From Gemmatimonadaceae bacterium (GTDB lineage: Bacteria > Gemmatimonadota > Gemmatimonadetes > Gemmatimonadales > Gemmatimonadaceae): a stretch of DNA of 43,562 bases. Positions within the stretch are counted from its first letter, which is position 1. Each line of letters starts with the position of its first letter. Under the pieces are notes generated by a model. The model saw nothing but the letters and a program-made list of their open reading frames with translations. It searched no databases and had not been told where the DNA came from. The stretch is from positions 1 to 43,562 of the forward strand of contig DASYSS010000086.1 in assembly GCA_036003045.1 (NCBI GenBank), in the 5' to 3' direction. The position numbers and the translations under genes are program-made. Shown here in pieces: positions 8,630 through 16,019 of the stretch.

Positions 8630-8874
8630 TGGGTGGCGTGCGCCGCGTTGTCGACGATGGCGTCGGCCCCCTCGGAGTGCGCGCAGTGCGCGCAACAATA
8701 GAAGGAGCCGTCGGCCTCGACCCCGTGGCCGATGACCTTGCAGCCGCAGTGCTCACACACGGGCGCCAGCTTCTGGATGGCGCACTCGAAACTGTCGAAC
8801 GTATGCGCCTGTCCGGCGGTCACCACCTGAAACGACATCTCGTAGTCGTTGCCGCACACTTCGCATATGGCCAT
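8626..8874 (-). CDS. Cys-rich metallothionein-like / zinc-ribbon small protein
   Basis: 82 residues from ATG 8874, preceded by GAGG eight bases upstream; a longer frame exists but its extra N-terminus is not family-like. The sequence begins MAICEVCGNDYEMSF and contains three Cys/His clusters: CEVCG, CEHCGCKVIGHG and CCAHCAH. This is the pattern of a widespread actinobacterial/proteobacterial small protein often annotated as prokaryotic metallothionein or zinc-ribbon. It likely binds zinc or another soft metal; a role in metal storage is inferred from the family. It is translationally overlapped with the downstream DNA ligase, which is an unusual partner. Confidence 0.85.
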   Translation of the reverse strand: MAICEVCGNDYEMSFQVVTAGQAHTFDSFECAIQKLAPVCEHCGCKVIGHGVEADGSFYCCAHCAHSEGADAIVDNAAHATH

Positions 8875-8983
8875 GGCGGATTCCTCGGCTGTGGGGGAGC
8901 GACGGATCGCACGGCCGAGATCGATAGAGTCTCGAGCCTCGTGCGACGCCACGGCGGGGGCGAGCAACATGTGTGCTAGACGT

Positions 8984-9031
8984 GAGAGCGCGCCGGCGCG
9001 GGACGCCGGCGCGGGACGCCGGCGCGCTCTC
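8984..9031 (-). terminator. Strong GC-rich hairpin downstream of the VOC gene
   Basis: GAGAGCGCGCCGGCG (8984-8998) is perfectly complementary to 9017-9031, giving a 15-bp stem around an 18-base loop that itself repeats GCCGGCGCGGGAC. It lies 22 bases past the stop of the minus-strand VOC gene. There is no T-run after it, so it may be a Rho-assisted end or an mRNA-stabilising structure. Confidence 0.6.
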
Positions 9032-9052
9032 GGATAATTCCGCGGCAGGGAA

Positions 9053-9550
9053 TCAGGCGTGCGTGCCCTGCGCCGCGAACTGCTCCATCCATGCGTCCTG
9101 ACGCTGCTTCAACTCGTCCGATGTGAGATCCTCTTTGTGGGTGGCGATCGTCCATTGGTAGCCTTCGGGATCGATGATCGTCCCACAGCGATCGCCCCAG
9201 AACTGATCCGACATCTGGCCCATCGGTCCGTCGGCGGGCTTCGCACCGGCCGATTTCGCGCGGTTGTACAGCGTGTCGGCGTCGTCGACGTACACCCAGA
9301 GCCCGATCGGCGACGCGCCGAGGGCGTGGGCCGACTTCGCGCCCATCATCGCGTCGTGGAGCATGACGCTCGAATCGCCGATTCTGATTTCGGCGTGCAG
9401 AACCTTGCCGTCCGGTCCCACGGCTCGAGATCTTTCTTCTGCGCCAAAGGCGCGCTTGTACCAGTCAATGGCCTTGGACGCGTCGTCCAGAGTGAGCGCC
9501 GGGGTGACCGTGTGGAATCCTTCCGGAACTGCTCGCTTTGCTTTCGCCAT
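9053..9550 (-). CDS. VOC family (glyoxalase/PhnB-like) protein
   Basis: 165 residues from ATG 9550, chosen because AGGAGG lies seven bases upstream; a longer frame has no such site. The beta-alpha-beta-beta-beta modules of the vicinal-oxygen-chelate fold are seen: TPALTLDDASKAIDWYKRAFGAEE, then HAEIRIGDSSVMLHD, and in the second half GLWVYVDDADTLYNRAKSAGA, GDRCGTIIDPEGYQWTIATH. This is the PhnB/YdcE-like branch whose members are often uncharacterised. The helical tail after residue 140 is extra to the core fold. It is a monocistronic unit ended by a strong hairpin. Substrate unknown. Confidence 0.88.
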   Translation of the reverse strand: MAKAKRAVPEGFHTVTPALTLDDASKAIDWYKRAFGAEERSRAVGPDGKVLHAEIRIGDSSVMLHDAMMGAKSAHALGASPIGLWVYVDDADTLYNRAKSAGAKPADGPMGQMSDQFWGDRCGTIIDPEGYQWTIATHKEDLTSDELKQRQDAWMEQFAAQGTHA

Positions 9551-9705
9551 GTGTCGCCTCCTGAGATGAGTCGGGGCGCAAGCCGCGGCGTCGAGGCTCG
9601 CGAGAGGGAATCCGCGCTGCAAAGACTGCGCCCGGCTCGCGGGCCGGCGACCAGTCCGCGCGTAAGAAACGTGTCGCGCAAAAGCGGCGCGCGCTTCTCC
9701 TCCTC

Positions 9706-9757
9706 TTGATTACCAACTGGAAGGCGCGTATCGTGTCTCCACTTGGTAGCCAAGTGG
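9706..9757 (+). promoter_or_regulatory. Promoter and palindromic operator of the PadR gene
   Basis: TTGATT (9706-9711) and TATCGT (9729-9734) are 17 bases apart, a good sigma-70-type pair. Four bases on, CCACTTGGTAGCCAAGTGG (9739-9757) is a perfect inverted repeat of 8 bp with a TAG spacer, ending seven bases before the ATG. It would cover the transcription start and ribosome site, so the PadR protein probably represses itself here. Confidence 0.65.
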
Positions 9758-9764
9758 TGACCGA

Positions 9765-10094
9765 ATGACCGACCGTTCCACCGACCTCATCGCCGGCACG
9801 CTCGACATGCTCGTGCTCAAGAGCTTGAGCCTCGAGCCGATGCACGGCTTTGGCATCTCCCGCCGCATCGAGCAGATCACGCAGGGCGTGTTCAAGGTCA
9901 ACCCTGGGTCGTTGCTGCTGGCGTTCCAGCGCATGCAGCGCGCGGGGCTGATCGCGCCCGAATGGCGTGCCTCGGACAACAACCGCCGCGCAAAGTTCTA
10001 CAAGCTCACACCGAAGGGAAAAAAGCAACTCGAGTCCGAGCGACGCGACTGGCAGCGGCGAACCGCCGCCATCGCGCGCCTGCTGGAAGCGTAG
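9765..10094 (+). CDS. PadR family transcriptional regulator
   Basis: 109 residues. The winged-helix PadR core is complete: GTLDMLVLKSLSLEPMHGFGISRRIEQI, then PGSLLLAFQRMQRAGLIAPEWRASDNNRRAKFYKLTPKGKKQL, followed by the C-terminal dimerisation helix. In the ADOP-associated PadR subgroup the second helix usually ends in GSLYPAL; here it is GSLLLAF. No permease gene follows, so this one is an orphan regulator; the next gene is convergent. The perfect palindrome just before the start is the likely operator. No clear Shine-Dalgarno sequence is visible, so initiation may be weak or partly leaderless. Confidence 0.92.
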   Translation: MTDRSTDLIAGTLDMLVLKSLSLEPMHGFGISRRIEQITQGVFKVNPGSLLLAFQRMQRAGLIAPEWRASDNNRRAKFYKLTPKGKKQLESERRDWQRRTAAIARLLEA

Positions 10095-10224
10095 ACGCCG
10101 TCGAGAACCACAGGGGGCGCATGAGCTGGCCATCGATCGCAGAGGGATTGCGCCGGTCTGTTTGCCGCCGCGATCGATCCAATCTCGGCGTTGAGACAGG
10201 AGTAGATCGCGCCAGCCAGAACTC

Positions 10225-11556
10225 CTACGTCGCGCTTCCCGCGCCGTGATGTCGCAAGAGCGCGTCGATCCGCTCGTCGCCCGATGGGTACGCCGCGTTC
10301 ACGTCCGCGCCCGCGGCGATCAGCGTCTCGAGCATCGCGGGATAGTCCACGCCATTCACGGGCATGTGAACGGCGAAATGGATCGTGGAGTCGAGTACCG
10401 TCCCCTTCCAGACGTTCAGCACTTCGAGCGGAGCGCCGAGCGAGAGGAGGCGATGCACGACGGTCGTCATCCCGTTCGGCGCCGCCCAGTGTAGGGCGGT
10501 CATGTCGTAGCCGTCCTTCGATGCCGGGTCGACGCCCAACTCGAGCAGAAACTCCGCGACATTTGCTCGCGCGAACTTGCAGGCCCACGCGAGGGCGAGC
10601 TCGATGTGTGCGGTCGGATCGTCGGGCAGCTTCCGCCATCGAGGCGCGACCAGCGGAACACCAGGAGCGACCGAGCTCTTGTCGACGACGAAGCGTCGAA
10701 TGAGATCGATCCGTCCGAGCGCGGCCGCTGTGACGACGTTGTCGATTCGCGCTCCGCGTTTGGCCAGCGTCTCAGCGGCATCGCCGTAGCCGAAATCCAG
10801 TGCGGTCATGATCGGCGACTCGTCGTCACCGACTCCATTCGCCGCGGCTCCGTAGTCCATGAGGACGTCCACGAGCGCCGGCATCAGGCCGGCTCCGGCG
10901 GGATGCGCGCTGGAGACGAGAAGGTTCATCGTCGTCTGCCAGTAGCCACCACCGTATGTCTCAGCGGCGGCGTCCACTTCGGCACCGGCGTCGAGCAGGA
11001 AGCGCGCGATCGCCACCGCGTTCTTCGGAGTCATCTGGCGGAAGTCCTCGACGCCGTTGGCTGCGACGTAGTGCAGAAGCGTCGCGCGGTGGACGCGGCG
11101 AGAACGCGCTCGAATGAGCGATGGATTCGCTCGCACGAGCGACTCGAGCGTGGCGAGGTCGCCGCTGACGACGGCGTCGGCGGCGCGCTCGAAGTCGTCG
11201 TACGGTCGCCGCTTGCCTTCGGCTTCCTCGACGTGCTGCGCGAACGCCCCCCAAGTCGCGAAGCCGTGCGCTCCGGCGATGAGATGTTGGGCGTCGGCGA
11301 GGAGAAACGGCTTCGCCGGCGCCGATCCTCCGCGTTCGTTCACCCGCGATTCAATGTGCTCGACCGCCCGGCCGATGCTGTCGCGCACGAATGGCGAGAT
11401 CGAAGCTCCGAGGGAGGCGGCGAGCGATTCGAGCCACTGTCGAGCCCAATCCCGAACTGCTGATGGGTCGGTCGATCGGGCGGCGTCGACGAGTGCCTTC
11501 GCGCGCTTCTTGTATTGCTCGAGGCTAGGCGACGGCGGGAGCGGAAGCGTATCCAT
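10225..11556 (-). CDS. Ankyrin-repeat protein
   Basis: 443 residues, cytoplasmic, no signal peptide. An N-terminal helical region (SLEQYKKRAKALVDAAR) precedes ankyrin repeats over residues ~130-440: DLATLESLVRANPSLI, AIARFLLDAGAEVDA, ALVDVLMDYGAAANG, AETLAKRGARI, NVAEFLLELGVDPASKDGYDMTALHWAAPNGMTTVVHRLLSLGAPLEV and MLETLIAAGADVNAAY. Ankyrin repeats mediate protein-protein binding; the partner is unknown. GGAG is well spaced before the ATG. The gene is convergent with the PadR gene and separated from the downstream side by 130 bases without a recognisable gene. Confidence 0.88.
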   Translation of the reverse strand: MDTLPLPPSPSLEQYKKRAKALVDAARSTDPSAVRDWARQWLESLAASLGASISPFVRDSIGRAVEHIESRVNERGGSAPAKPFLLADAQHLIAGAHGFATWGAFAQHVEEAEGKRRPYDDFERAADAVVSGDLATLESLVRANPSLIRARSRRVHRATLLHYVAANGVEDFRQMTPKNAVAIARFLLDAGAEVDAAAETYGGGYWQTTMNLLVSSAHPAGAGLMPALVDVLMDYGAAANGVGDDESPIMTALDFGYGDAAETLAKRGARIDNVVTAAALGRIDLIRRFVVDKSSVAPGVPLVAPRWRKLPDDPTAHIELALAWACKFARANVAEFLLELGVDPASKDGYDMTALHWAAPNGMTTVVHRLLSLGAPLEVLNVWKGTVLDSTIHFAVHMPVNGVDYPAMLETLIAAGADVNAAYPSGDERIDALLRHHGAGSAT

Positions 11557-11673
11557 ACGAAGCTCCTTTCAAGAGTCCGCCCGGAGTCCGCTCTGGTTGG
11601 GCGTGAAGGAGTTCGTACGCTCTCGATTGTCGAACTGACGGGTGGGCATGGCCCTTTCCGCGGACTGGATGCG

Positions 11674-11690
11674 CCCCTCGCGCTGAGGGG
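11674..11690 (-). terminator. Short hairpin after the DUF3303-like gene
   Basis: CCCCTC and GAGGGG pair around a 5-base loop, only four bases past the stop of the gene ending at 11695. There is no T-run, so this is a weak terminator candidate. Confidence 0.35.
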
Positions 11691-11694
11691 GAGG

Positions 11695-11979
11695 CTAGGC
11701 CTCCCGGCGCGGCGAGTCAAGCACGAGCGCCGCGGCCTCGGCCGACGTGACCACGGGGTGGACCTCGAAATCCACGATGTCCCGCCACGCGCCCATCCAT
11801 TCGTCGAGCAACGCGCGATCGTCGCATTCCATCACTTGATAGCAGTGCGCGAGATCGGGAGTGACCCAACTCCCGAGGTAGCGCAGTCCGTCGGGCGCGA
11901 GGCGTCCGCCGCTTCGAAATCGAGCGTAGACGGGCTTGGCGTCACCGTTTCGAAAATGCTCGACGATCATGTAGATCAC
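11695..11979 (-). CDS. DUF3303-like small protein
   Basis: 94 residues from GTG 11979, giving MIYMIVEHFRNGD. This start is preferred over the ATG nine bases later because GGAGG sits about five bases before the GTG, and because the family usually begins M-x-Y-M-x-x-E-x-F. The sequence (YARFRSGGRLAPDGLRYLGSWVTPDLAHCYQVMEC, then LLDEWMGAWRDIVDFEVHPV) fits a ferredoxin-like alpha/beta fold of unknown function. It starts ten bases after the stop of the TPR membrane protein, so it is probably the second gene of that operon. Confidence 0.8.
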   Translation of the reverse strand: MIYMIVEHFRNGDAKPVYARFRSGGRLAPDGLRYLGSWVTPDLAHCYQVMECDDRALLDEWMGAWRDIVDFEVHPVVTSAEAAALVLDSPRREA

Positions 11980-11989
11980 TCGCCCCTCC

Positions 11990-13414
11990 TCAGGCCGCCG
12001 ACGCGACCGCATTCGCCGCCGCCGAGCGGCGTAGACGTTCCTGTCGCATCACCCCCTTCAGGAGATGGTGCTCGATGGCCTTGTTGATCGGGCTGAGCGA
12101 GAAGATGATCGCCATCTTCACGCCGAGCAGCAGGAAGTAATTGTCGTTGTTCAGCAGGCGCAGCGCGGTCCCGAGAATGGCGTCCTGGAAGATGAACAGC
12201 ACGATCGCGACGGCGAGCGTCAGGGCTTTCGCCTTGCGCCCGATCTTCGCGCGCGTCAGCTCGTCGATCGAGTCCCGGAGCTCGCGATTCGTTCGCTCGA
12301 TCTCCGCCTTCTGCCGCTTGATCACGACGTTTTCCTTGCGCGTCTGTTCGGCCTCGAACATCGCTTTCGCGTCGGCCAATGTCCTGGCGTTGTCCTCTCG
12401 CTCGATCTGCTCTCGCAGCTCGTGAAAGCGCTTGAAATGAGACAGGCTCTTGTCCGGGAGACGCATTCGTTCGTAGAGATCGGACAGTTGCCGGTGTACC
12501 TGGGCGATCTTCGGCTTCACCTTCAGTTCTTCGGCCGCCGACAGCGCGCGCTGAAGAAGCGCGCGAGCGTCACTCCAGCGAGCCCGCAAAACCTGGATTT
12601 CGGCGAGCCGCAGGAGATTCGTCACCGCGCCGGCCAGCAAGTGATGCTGCTGGCGAATGTCGAGCGCCTGCTCGCTCAGTGCCTCGGCCTCGTCCAGACG
12701 CCCGGCGCAGAAGTGAAACGAGGCCAGCTCGGTCAGCGAGTTCGATATGTGCAACGGATGTGCATTCCGTTCGGCCAGCGCGAGCGCGCGGTGGAACATC
12801 TCGGTTGCCTCGGCGTCGTTCCGCTGGCGCATGTAGACCCGGCCGAGCCCGTGTAGCCCGTAGATGCCGAAATAAAAGTCGTCGGCCCTGGCGCTCTCCT
12901 CGTAGGTGACGTTGTACATCTCCAGCGCCTCGTCGAGATGTCCCATCTCGAGATGGATACCGCCCATGCTGTTGGCCGTCGCGGCGAGGAAGATCGGGTA
13001 CGTGCCCGACGCCTTGAGCAACTCGAACGCCTCGAACAGCACCTTGAGCGCGAGATCGAAGTTCCCGAACGTGCGATAGATGGCGCCGATCAGCATCGCC
13101 GATAGACCCAGCCCGTCCGGATCGTCTCGCTCGGAGAAGGCCGCGCGCGCCTCGATGATCAATTGGAGCGAGGCGTGGAGCTCTTCGGCGATGAACTGGT
13201 CGATCCCCTGGAGGAAGATCGCGTACGGCCGGGCGAACTCCGCACCGTCGGCCGCGTCCGCCCACTGACGGAAGTCATCGGCAAGAGCGCGGCGCTCATC
13301 CCGTGCGACGAAGCGAAATCGTCGTAGCGCGCGAGAGAAGTGGGTGTGCAGCTCCGACGGCGAAGAATTCCGGACGGCGGCGAGGTGCTGCGTGACCTCT
13401 TCGAGGTCCGTCAT
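11990..13414 (-). CDS. TPR protein with coiled coil and C-terminal membrane helices
   Basis: 474 residues from ATG 13414 (MTDLEEVTQHL); an upstream Met at 13465 gives a less convincing N-terminus. TPR repeats run from about residue 90 to 340 (for example GNFDLALKVLFEAFELLKASG, GHLDEALEMYNVTYEE, GRLDEAEALSEQALDIRQQ, ARWSDARALLQRALSAAEEL). A charged coiled coil (AEQTRKENVVIKRQKAEIERTNREL) follows, then two hydrophobic helices around 405-428 and 435-455. TPR plus coiled coil normally leads into a histidine kinase or nucleotide cyclase in this layout; here the output domain is replaced by membrane helices. Role unknown, probably a scaffold at the inner membrane. Confidence 0.85.
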   Translation of the reverse strand: MTDLEEVTQHLAAVRNSSPSELHTHFSRALRRFRFVARDERRALADDFRQWADAADGAEFARPYAIFLQGIDQFIAEELHASLQLIIEARAAFSERDDPDGLGLSAMLIGAIYRTFGNFDLALKVLFEAFELLKASGTYPIFLAATANSMGGIHLEMGHLDEALEMYNVTYEESARADDFYFGIYGLHGLGRVYMRQRNDAEATEMFHRALALAERNAHPLHISNSLTELASFHFCAGRLDEAEALSEQALDIRQQHHLLAGAVTNLLRLAEIQVLRARWSDARALLQRALSAAEELKVKPKIAQVHRQLSDLYERMRLPDKSLSHFKRFHELREQIEREDNARTLADAKAMFEAEQTRKENVVIKRQKAEIERTNRELRDSIDELTRAKIGRKAKALTLAVAIVLFIFQDAILGTALRLLNNDNYFLLLGVKMAIIFSLSPINKAIEHHLLKGVMRQERLRRSAAANAVASAA

Positions 13415-13531
13415 GGCGTTGCCCAGCGCCGGGCATGGAAGAACTCGCCAGAATGTGCACGGCACCCGGCCACGGAAACAACTCCGCTGATCTCAGACTC
13501 GCGAGCCGGCGCCTCGGCCGCTCGACTCGAT

Positions 13532-13632
13532 CCTAGCCTCGAGCAGAAGCCTCGAGAAGAAGCCTTCAGCTCTACCTGCGACTCGCAGTTAGGGCTCAAA
13601 GCTCCTGCTCGAAGCTGCCGCTCGAGGCTAGG
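13532..13632. ncRNA. Long structured intergenic hairpin, possible small RNA or 5' leader
   Basis: CCTAGCCTCGAGC (13532-13544) is exactly complementary to 13620-13632. Inside lie further nested complementary pieces: AGCCTT with AAAGCT (one mismatch), GCTCTA with TAGGGC (one G-U) and CTGCG with CGCAG around a 3-base ACT loop at 13576-13588. The whole folds as one ~100-nt irregular hairpin. It lies between the lipoprotein stop (13694) and the TPR gene start (13414), so it could be a leader of the latter, a terminator of the former, or an independent RNA. Confidence 0.45.
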
Positions 13633-13693
13633 CTCGTTCCGCCGCCCGCGATGCCCGCTCCCAGCCGGAACCGAGACGGTCGCCGTTGCGCCG

Positions 13694-14266
13694 TTACCGA
13701 CCGTGTAGCGTCACGAGAACCCTGACCGGATCGACGTACGCCTGGCTGATGATCACCGAGGCCGGTCCAAAGTTGGTCCCCGCCGGGCCAGCGACTTTGA
13801 TCAGGTATTGACCTGTGCCTTTGAGATTCGGCACCGCGAAATCGCCATTCGCGTCCGAGATTCCGTTCCCGACGAGCGTCTGGTTGATGTTCACGGTGTC
13901 GGCGCCCGGATGCGGCGTGAAGGTGAACGTTTGTTCGTACACCGAGACCGCGGCACCCGCGATGGGATCGGTGGCGAGCGTGTCGGTGGCGCCGGGGCGC
14001 GGCGAGCCGACGTGGACTTGCAGCGTGAAGCTCGCGACTGGCTTCGGATTGGAGTTCGGCGGGGTGAGGTTGGTGTCGGGGTGTCCTCCCCCGGGATTGC
14101 CCGGCGGTGTCTTGCTGGAATCGCCCGACGATCCGCCTGCTGAAGTCGATGGATTCGGGCCGGTCAGGCTCGTTTGCGAGCCAGTCGTGTCGCTGCAGGC
14201 GCCGATGACAACCACGATGGCCGCGGTCATCAAGGTCGCGACCCGGCTCGTCACAACTCCGTTCAT
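13694..14266 (-). CDS. Lipoprotein with carboxypeptidase-regulatory-like domain
   Basis: 190 residues. The lipoprotein signal ends in VIGAC (Cys24). A low-complexity Ser/Gly/Pro/Thr/Asn linker covers residues ~26-75. The rest is a small beta-sandwich of the CarboxypepD_reg type: ASFTLQVHVGSPRPG, DPIAGAAVSVYEQTF, GISDANGDFAVPNLKGTGQYLIKVAGPAG. This domain is usually found on surface proteins such as TonB receptors. GGAGG lies just before the ATG. It is divergent from the ECF sigma operon, and the two share a 130-base intergenic region with an inverted repeat. Confidence 0.85.
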   Translation of the reverse strand: MNGVVTSRVATLMTAAIVVVIGACSDTTGSQTSLTGPNPSTSAGGSSGDSSKTPPGNPGGGHPDTNLTPPNSNPKPVASFTLQVHVGSPRPGATDTLATDPIAGAAVSVYEQTFTFTPHPGADTVNINQTLVGNGISDANGDFAVPNLKGTGQYLIKVAGPAGTNFGPASVIISQAYVDPVRVLVTLHGR

Positions 14267-14327
14267 TCTCCCTCCACGATGTGAGACTTGGTGAACACGC
14301 CGAGTGATACCTCGAACCGCCGTGGTG

Positions 14328-14353
14328 AAGTCACTGTCCGGTCGCTGTGACTT
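14328..14353. promoter_or_regulatory. Inverted repeat in the divergent lipoprotein / ECF operon promoter region
   Basis: AAGTCAC (14328-14334) and GTGACTT (14347-14353) form a perfect 7-bp inverted repeat with a 12-base spacer, midway between the divergent starts at 14266 and 14398. Size and spacing fit a dimeric regulator site that could control both directions. Confidence 0.45.
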
Positions 14354-14397
14354 TTCTCGGAAATGCGAGGGTATACGGCGGTAGCCAGGAGTGTGTC

Positions 14398-15435
14398 GTG
14401 AGCGACTTCGTGAGTCGTTGGTGCGGCAGGAGCCCCGGTTTGCGTGGCCTCATTCTTGTCCTCGCGGCGGGCGGCTGGACGCGGGTCGGCGGGCAGGTCG
14501 CGTTCAACCCGTCGGCGCAGTTGTGGCCGAGTAGCGCGGACGCAGCGCGTCCGGCCGTCTCTGTTTTCGGAAGCGCCGTCGCGTGCGCGCTCGTCACATG
14601 CGATCCTGCGCCTTCGTTCGGCCTCGATGTCGGCGTGCGGGGGCCGCTTCGTGTGGCGGTCGCCGGCCCGCGATCGACGCCGCAATTCGGCCTCTCGTAT
14701 TCGTGGCGACACGTCGACATCGCGACACGCGTTGGGCAGGGGATGACGATCCCGTTCCTGCTGAAGAGCGGACCCGAGGACATGCAGGTTCACTTCGATA
14801 GCGACTCGTTTGGCCGCCTCCAATCCGAGACGACATATGTCACTCATGCGGCTGCCGCGCATTCAGCGAAATGGTCGTCGGCCGAGGCCAGGGTCACCTG
14901 GCGGGAAGACCGGTGGTGGGCGACCGCGCTGGTGAGTCGTGTGGCGATCGCGCGGCAAGGATCCGGGCTGTTGGCCGGGGTGCAACTCGGCGCGGAGCTT
15001 GGGCACGGTGTGTCGCTGCTCCTCGGGGCGACGTCGTCGCCGAGACTCCTCGAGAGCGCACAGCCGCAAGCCGGAGGTAGCGCGCTGAGCCTCGGCTTCG
15101 GCTTCAACGCCGGGGTGTTTTCTCGCCGATCGAGCGCTGACACGCGGAGCTCTTCGAGTGCCGCGTTTGCGATGTCGTCCATCGGGGCGGGACGGATTCG
15201 CATCGCTATCCGCGTAGCCGCGGCGGATTCGGTGGAATTCGCGTCCGACTGCACGCAGTGGCGCCCCGTTCAAATGACCAAAGACGCTGACCGCTGGGTC
15301 GTCGAAGTCGCGGCGATCGCCGGGCTTCACCGCGCCAACATTCGAGTCAACGGCGCCAAATGGACCTCGCCGCCGGGGCTCGCGCCGATGGACGACGATT
15401 TTGCGGGCGAGGTGGGAATGTTCGTCGTCCAGTGA
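14398..15435 (+). CDS. Outer-membrane-barrel-like protein with C-terminal glycogen-binding-like E-set domain
   Basis: 345 residues from GTG 14398, chosen because CAGGAG lies six bases upstream; an earlier GTG at 14347 lacks this. An N-terminal hydrophobic segment (GLRGLILVLAAGG) suggests export. Residues ~40-250 show alternating hydrophobic and polar strands typical of a beta barrel (FGLSYSWRHVDIATRV, WWATALVSRVAIARQ, LLAGVQLGAELGHGVSLLLGA). Residues ~265-345 resemble an isoamylase N-terminal/AMPK-beta glycogen-binding E-set: IRIAIRVAAADSVEFASDCTQWRPVQM, WVVEVAAIAGLHRANIRVNGAKW. It is first in a run with an ECF sigma factor 35 bases downstream. Likely glucan-binding surface protein; inferred. 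Confidence 0.7.
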   Translation: MSDFVSRWCGRSPGLRGLILVLAAGGWTRVGGQVAFNPSAQLWPSSADAARPAVSVFGSAVACALVTCDPAPSFGLDVGVRGPLRVAVAGPRSTPQFGLSYSWRHVDIATRVGQGMTIPFLLKSGPEDMQVHFDSDSFGRLQSETTYVTHAAAAHSAKWSSAEARVTWREDRWWATALVSRVAIARQGSGLLAGVQLGAELGHGVSLLLGATSSPRLLESAQPQAGGSALSLGFGFNAGVFSRRSSADTRSSSSAAFAMSSIGAGRIRIAIRVAAADSVEFASDCTQWRPVQMTKDADRWVVEVAAIAGLHRANIRVNGAKWTSPPGLAPMDDDFAGEVGMFVVQ

Positions 15436-15470
15436 CGTTCGGCGGCCGTGCCGAGGTACCACCAATCGGA

Positions 15471-16019
15471 ATGACGGACGCCGAGTTGGTGCGAAGTACC
15501 CTCGATGGCGATGCGCGAGCTTTTACCGAACTGGTCGATCGTCACGCGCCCGCGTGTCTGCGCTACGCGACGCGGATGCTGGGCGAGCGCGCCGACGCTG
15601 AAGACGCGGCCCAGGAGGCGTTTCTGCGCGCGCATCGGGCGCTGGCGAGCTACGATCGGCATCTGTCGTTTCGAACGTGGTTGTTCGCGATTCTCATCAA
15701 TCGTTGCCGCACGGCGATGGCGCGCCGTGCGCGGCGCGAACGAAAGGTGGTCACAGACACCGACGCGATCTCGCTGTCGTTCGTCGCCGATGGCAGCGAA
15801 GCGTTGGAGTTGCGCAACGAGATCGAATGGGCGTTGGCCGCGTTGTCGGCCGAACAACGCGAGGCGTTTCTGCTGCACCACGTCGAAGGGCTGGGCTACG
15901 ACGAGATGGCCGAAGCCACCGGGGCCGGCGTGTCGGCGCTCAAGATGCGAGTGAAGCGCGCCTCCGAACGACTGAAGGTCCTGCTCGAGGAAGGAGCGAA
16001 AGTCGATGACCGACCATGA
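15471..16019 (+). CDS. ECF-type RNA polymerase sigma factor
   Basis: 182 residues from ATG 15471 (MTDAELVRSTLDGD); the longer open frame upstream is inside the preceding gene. Region 2 is intact: FTELVDRHAPACLRYATRMLGERADAEDAAQEAFLRAHRAL, with the core-binding D-A-E-D-A-A-Q-E motif. Region 4 follows: ALSAEQREAFLLHHVEGLGYDEMAEATGAGVSALKMRVKRASERL, with the helix-turn-helix that reads the -35 box. Regions 1.1 and 3 are absent, as expected for ECF factors. The next gene overlaps it by 14 bases and encodes the presumed membrane anti-sigma. Targets cannot be named, though auto-regulation of the operon is likely. Confidence 0.93.
   Translation: MTDAELVRSTLDGDARAFTELVDRHAPACLRYATRMLGERADAEDAAQEAFLRAHRALASYDRHLSFRTWLFAILINRCRTAMARRARRERKVVTDTDAISLSFVADGSEALELRNEIEWALAALSAEQREAFLLHHVEGLGYDEMAEATGAGVSALKMRVKRASERLKVLLEEGAKVDDRP

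Noticed and set aside
10095-10224. Possible small gene or remnant between PadR and the ankyrin gene
   Set aside because: A minus-strand frame reads through (AGAIYSCLNAEIGS and on) but has no start, no family pattern and no conservation that I can see.
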